DNA from: Ehrlichia sp028752135
GTDB lineage: Bacteria; Pseudomonadota; Alphaproteobacteria; Rickettsiales; Anaplasmataceae
Assembly (NCBI GenBank): GCA_028752135.1
Contig: CP082782.1
Coordinates: 868,001-932,000 of the forward strand
Direction of reading: 5' to 3'
Length of the DNA stretch: 64,000 nucleotides
The translations under genes and the position numbers were made by a program. Positions 60,587-64,000 of this stretch are shown piece after piece. Numbering within the stretch: position 1 is the first letter of the stretch; each line of letters starts with the position of its first letter. The notes beneath the pieces are model-generated. The model had not been told where the DNA came from. It did no database searches and saw nothing but the letters and a program-made list of their open reading frames with translations.

Positions 60587-61333
60587 TTATTGCTTCTCAA
60601 TATACTTACACGCCAGAATTGACGCTTCATATAATAATAACATTGGTATTGCTAACCCTATCTGACTCAGTACATCAGGTGGCGTCAATACAGCAGCAAT
60701 AATAAAAATAACCACAATTGCAACTCTTCTCTTTTTTGCCAAACCTTTTGCAGATACTATACCAATTCTAGACATTAAAGTTAAAAATATAGGTATTTGA
60801 AATGCAACTCCAAACGCAAACATTAGCTGTAATACTAAATCTAAATACTCACTAACCGAAGGCATAAATTCTATCGGCACACCCATTGAAGCATCTCTAT
60901 TTTCAAATGCAATAAAAAATCTCCAAGCTAAAGGAAATATATAATAGTAAACCATTGCAGCTCCAAGAATAAATAGTACTGGTGTTGCTATCAAATATGG
61001 TAACAATATTAACTTCTCTTTCTTATATAATCCAGGAGCCAGAAACAGATAAAATTGCCATGCAAACACAGGACAAGAACACAATAAAGCAGCCATAGTT
61101 GCAACTTTTAAGTATACAAAAAAAGCTTCAGTCAAATCAGTATATATTAAAGAAAACTCAGAATTAGAACCTTCTAAATCTATTAAAGGAACCAATAAAA
61201 AGTTGTATATTCTTTCAGAAAAAAAATAACACGTACCAAACATAATACAAAAAAATATAAAACAAAAAAATACCCTATATCTTAATTCTTCAAAATGTTT
61301 AAAAAAAGGCATTTCACCATCTGTAGACTTCAT
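60587..61333 (-). CDS. tatC: Sec-independent protein translocase TatC
   Basis: Receptor of the twin-arginine pathway, which exports folded proteins. Six TM helices over 248 residues. The N-terminal F-K-H-F-E-E-L-R-Y-R signature (TatC H-L-x-E-L-R) is at about residues 11-20, F-A-W-Q-F-Y-L-F-L-A-P-G-L-Y-K-K-E-K near 90 and F-G-V-A-F-Q-I-P near 172. It starts 24 bases after the ispG stop and precedes the RND gene on the same strand, so a common transcript is likely. Confidence 0.94.
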   Translation of the reverse strand: MKSTDGEMPFFKHFEELRYRVFFCFIFFCIMFGTCYFFSERIYNFLLVPLIDLEGSNSEFSLIYTDLTEAFFVYLKVATMAALLCSCPVFAWQFYLFLAPGLYKKEKLILLPYLIATPVLFILGAAMVYYYIFPLAWRFFIAFENRDASMGVPIEFMPSVSEYLDLVLQLMFAFGVAFQIPIFLTLMSRIGIVSAKGLAKKRRVAIVVIFIIAAVLTPPDVLSQIGLAIPMLLLYEASILACKYIEKQ

Positions 61334-61357
61334 TATATATGATTACCTTTCCTATGA

Positions 61358-62624
61358 TCAATGATAATAAAGATTAACATAATTTTCTATAATTGACACA
61401 AATTGCTCAAAAATATTATCACCTTCTAAAGTACAGAATTTCTTTCCATTTTGATATACTGCAGCTACTGCCCTTTCACCATAACCAGGAAGACTAATAC
61501 CTAAATTAGCGTGTTTACTTTCACCAGGACCATTTACTATACAACCCATTACTGCTACAACCATATTTTCAACTCCAGGATTTGCAATTTTCCATACATG
61601 CATACGCTTTGCTATATAATCATTTACATCTTTAACTAATTGATGAAAATACTTAGGATTAGTTCTACCACATCCAGGACATGACGTTACCTGTGCAGTA
61701 AAACTCCTCAAACCTATACTTTGTAAAATCTCTTGACATAATTTTACTTCCATAACTCTTGATTCACCAGGTTGCTGAGTCAATGAAACACGTATAGTAT
61801 CTCCTATACCATTTAGCAATAGATAAGATATTCCTGCGGTACTACTAACCATTCCCTTTATACCAGATCCTGCCTCTGTCAATCCTAAATGCAGTGGATA
61901 ATTACAAACATTTGATAAAACTGTATAAACAGATATTAAATCCTGTATTTTACTTGTTTTACAAGATATAACTATTTTATTTTTAGGTAGACCAATTTCT
62001 TCTGCACGTTTAGCACTTGTTATAGCAGAAATAACCAATGCTTTCTGTAAAACTATATAATCTGGTTTAGGATTATTAAGTAATGCATTATCATTCATCA
62101 ATTTTGCAGTTAAATACTTATCTATACTTCCCCAATTTACTCCTATTCTAATAGGAATATCATGTTTTATTGCAAATTCAATAACATCATCAAAGTTTTT
62201 ATCTCTCTTATTTCCAAAACCTATATTACCTGGATTAATGCGTATTTTACCTAAAATAGATGCATATTCTGGATAATGTTTTATCAATCTAGCAATTTCA
62301 TATTGCCCACATCCTATTATCATCTTATCACTAAAACCATGCTCTACCAATACATCTCTAATATAAGGAACATTTTTTATTGCTTGTTCTGAATTAATTG
62401 CAATTCTTACCAACTCAGAACCAGCTTTTGCTAATTCTAAAACCTCACATGCATCTTGATAAACATTTTCAGAACCACCTAATGCCATAGACTGGACTAC
62501 TACAGGATTATTACCCCCCAATTACTACATCACCAACTTTAACTTCATAAGTTGATTTATTTTTTTTAATATAACTAAACAATTCTTCCTGATTTAAAAC
62601 TTTATCTATAACATCACAATGCAT
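61358..62624 (-). pseudogene. ispG: 4-hydroxy-3-methylbut-2-enyl diphosphate synthase, one extra G
   Basis: Iron-sulphur enzyme of the MEP isoprenoid pathway that converts ME-cPP to HMBPP. The main frame (from 62521) runs G-G-N-N-P-V-V-V-Q-S-M to Y-Y-H. It includes R-I-N-P-G-N-I-G near residue 135 and the cluster ligands in T-S-C-P-G-C-G-R-T near 305 and M-G-C-I-V-N-G-P-G-E near 365. The true N-terminus (M-H-C-D-V-I-D-K, ATG at 62624) is one frame away. The coding strand has six G (C6 on the plus strand, 62514-62519) where five give V-I-G-G-N-N-P. Corrected length is 421 residues. The pathway is essential, so this looks like a +1 homopolymer error rather than a loss. Confidence 0.93.
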
Positions 62625-62793
62625 ACAAAAACAACCTTATTTATTTATTAACAAATAAAATTACATAAAACTCTTCTAGACAAAAAAATAATTCTCTTAA
62701 TGGAAAATTTACTTACACTATAATTATATATAAAAAACAATATTACTCACCAGGAAAATAGACATAACTAAGATATTAAAGAATTATTATTTT

Positions 62794-64000
62794 TTAGTAT
62801 GAAGCTACATTCTCATATTCATAGTAGTAAGCTAGTGTATAATCTTCTTCATCATTATTTGTCATATTTTCGACTTGTTCCACAATACGCATAGGAATAT
62901 TATTTTCTTCTTGAGAAATCTTTACCTGTTCATTTTGATCATTATGATCTATAGCAATAGGATTATGCTCATTAATTACTTTTACATCTCTTTCCATATT
63001 CAATGATTCATTATCCTGATTAGTACTATGTTTTACTTCTTGTATATCCTCTTCAACACCTTCTGGTTCTTTCAAAAATGAAAGAAAATGTACAGCTTTA
63101 TGAGTATGCTTTTGCTTACTATTTTCTTCAGAATCATGTTCTGGCAATTGTTTTATATCAGATTCAGGTTTAAGCAACACATGACTATTTACATCATCAT
63201 CATTTTTTTGTTTGTCATCATCTTTTGAAAATTTTAATAACGAACGCAACCCATTATCACGATCTTTAGTAACTAATTCTTCATTATCAGATTGGTTATC
63301 ATTATTTTTGTCTTCATTTCCCTTAGTTATTGGAATTTTATTATTAGTAACCTCAGGTTTTTTATCTTTAACATCAGAAGTTTTGTTTTCATCTTTTGTA
63401 ATTATTGGAATTTTAGTACTAATAACCTCAGGTTCTTTATCTTTAACATCAGAAGTTTTATTTTCATTTTTTGTAATTATTGGAATTTTAGTACTAGCAA
63501 CCTTAGGCTTTTTACCTTTAACATCAGAAGTTTTGTTTTCATCTTTTGTAATTATTGGAATTTTACTACTAATAACCTCAGGTTCTTTATCTTTAACATC
63601 AGAAGTTTTGTTTTCATCTTTTGTAATTATTGGAATTCTACTACTAATAACCTCAGGTTCTTTATCTTTAACATTAGAAGTTTTATCTTCATCTTTTGTA
63701 ATTATTGGAATTTTAGTACTAGTAACCTCAGGCTTTTTATCTTTAGTATTAGATGATTTATCATTACTTTCAGCTTTAATAATTTTAGATTCACTACTGC
63801 TACCTACTTTGATATGCTTATCTGTGACGCTGTTACTATGTATATCATCATCAACAACATCATCACTATCAAGATCTATAAACTTAGCCCCAGCTATATC
63901 AACTAAATTAATACCATTACCATCTATCATTAAATCATCATCTTCTTTTTCAGATAATATTTTTTCTAGTAATTGATCCACATTTTCTACTTGTACTTTT
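62794..64000 (-). CDS. Tandem-repeat protein with 25-residue repeats (5' end beyond the window)
   Basis: Very acidic/basic-patterned, Ser/Thr/Lys-rich protein without a TM. The frame stays open past the GTG at 63981 to the window edge (K-V-Q-V-E-N-V), so the N-terminus is outside. Five consecutive repeats of K-I-P-I-I-T-K-D-E-N-K-T-S-D-V-K-D-K (plus E-P-E-V-I-S-S/T), with partial units at the ends, fill about 63330-63740 with an exact 75-base period. The C-terminal third is unique and ends in a Tyr-rich Y-Y-Y-E-Y-E-N-V-A-S-Y. This architecture matches the Ehrlichia TRP immunodominant effectors secreted into host cells by type I secretion. Which TRP, if any known one, cannot be told by eye. 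Confidence 0.75.
   Translation of the reverse strand, partial: KVQVENVDQLLEKILSEKEDDDLMIDGNGINLVDIAGAKFIDLDSDDVVDDDIHSNSVTDKHIKVGSSSESKIIKAESNDKSSNTKDKKPEVTSTKIPIITKDEDKTSNVKDKEPEVISSRIPIITKDENKTSDVKDKEPEVISSKIPIITKDENKTSDVKGKKPKVASTKIPIITKNENKTSDVKDKEPEVISTKIPIITKDENKTSDVKDKKPEVTNNKIPITKGNEDKNNDNQSDNEELVTKDRDNGLRSLLKFSKDDDKQKNDDDVNSHVLLKPESDIKQLPEHDSEENSKQKHTHKAVHFLSFLKEPEGVEEDIQEVKHSTNQDNESLNMERDVKVINEHNPIAIDHNDQNEQVKISQEENNIPMRIVEQVENMTNNDEEDYTLAYYYEYENVASY
63326..63740 (-). repeat. 75-base tandem repeat inside the TRP-like gene
   Basis: The string ATTATTGGAA recurs with ends at 63410, 63485, 63560, 63635 and 63710, exactly 75 apart, with a variant at 63335. Units differ by a few substitutions. 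The array is contiguous and coding, with no spacers. Confidence 0.9.

Noticed and set aside
63326..63740. CRISPR-like periodic repeats
   Set aside because: The 75-base units are contiguous, coding and have no spacers. No cas gene is present.
63212..63976. Long plus-strand ORFs (254 and 154 codons) across the TRP-like gene
   Set aside because: They are antisense to an exact 25-codon repeat, which keeps opposite frames free of stops, and they give low-complexity Phe/Ile/Leu-rich text.
1..64000. Insertion sequence, prophage or integrative element
   Set aside because: No transposase, integrase, phage structural gene or flanking inverted repeats were seen. The repeats present are gene-plus-spacer duplications.

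Overview
This window looks like an Ehrlichia chromosome segment, most like the E. canis/E. chaffeensis group. The DNA is very AT-rich with wide intergenic spaces. It carries an alphaproteobacterial obligate-intracellular gene set: a lone VirB8 paralogue, a GapR/DUF2312 protein, a DAACS symporter, an outer-membrane barrel, a PccB subunit and a Ehrlichia-style tandem-repeat protein. No transposase, phage gene or CRISPR array was found. The genus rests on protein recognition by eye, not on a database search.

Layout. Bases 1-13506 hold seven tandem minus-strand paralogues of an unrecognised two-module protein with repeated C-I-G-N-T motifs. Most copies share a sigma70-like promoter and a tiny upstream ORF, and the spacers are duplicated too. 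Bases 14163-16751 hold gltX, tRNA-Thr and mutM. Bases 17029-20899 are lineage-specific coiled-coil and hypothetical genes. Bases 21122-34738 hold pccB, prfA, engB-argB, a porin, hemF, rmuC, a small relative of the array family, serS and a dicarboxylate symporter. Bases 35087-44654 hold virB8-like, a degenerate hydroxyacyl-CoA dehydrogenase, a second small array relative, miaA, a relic, gapR, atpD-atpC-transaldolase, tRNA-Leu and mgtE. Bases 44929-48737 encode one giant two-TM coiled-coil protein that appears as several ORFs because of five indels. Bases 49192-62624 hold clpA, terC, the nusA-infB-rbfA operon, an RND pump, tatC and ispG. The right edge holds a secreted-type protein with 25-residue repeats.

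The strongest cross-window signal is a set of single-base length differences in homopolymer runs that break otherwise well-conserved genes. About 14 are missing bases and 3 are extra bases. infB has two, ispG, hemF and the symporter have one each, the giant protein has five, and three of the seven array paralogues have one. Each is repaired exactly by changing one run by one base. Because infB and ispG cannot plausibly be lost, the set points to homopolymer miscalling, or to transcriptional slippage that rescues the genes, rather than to ordinary decay. gltX is different: it has an in-frame TAA.

The most novel biology is the CIGNT array with its dispersed single-module relatives, its poly(A) on/off lesions and its shared promoter/mini-ORF leader. 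The reconstructed 1269-residue membrane-anchored coiled-coil protein comes next.
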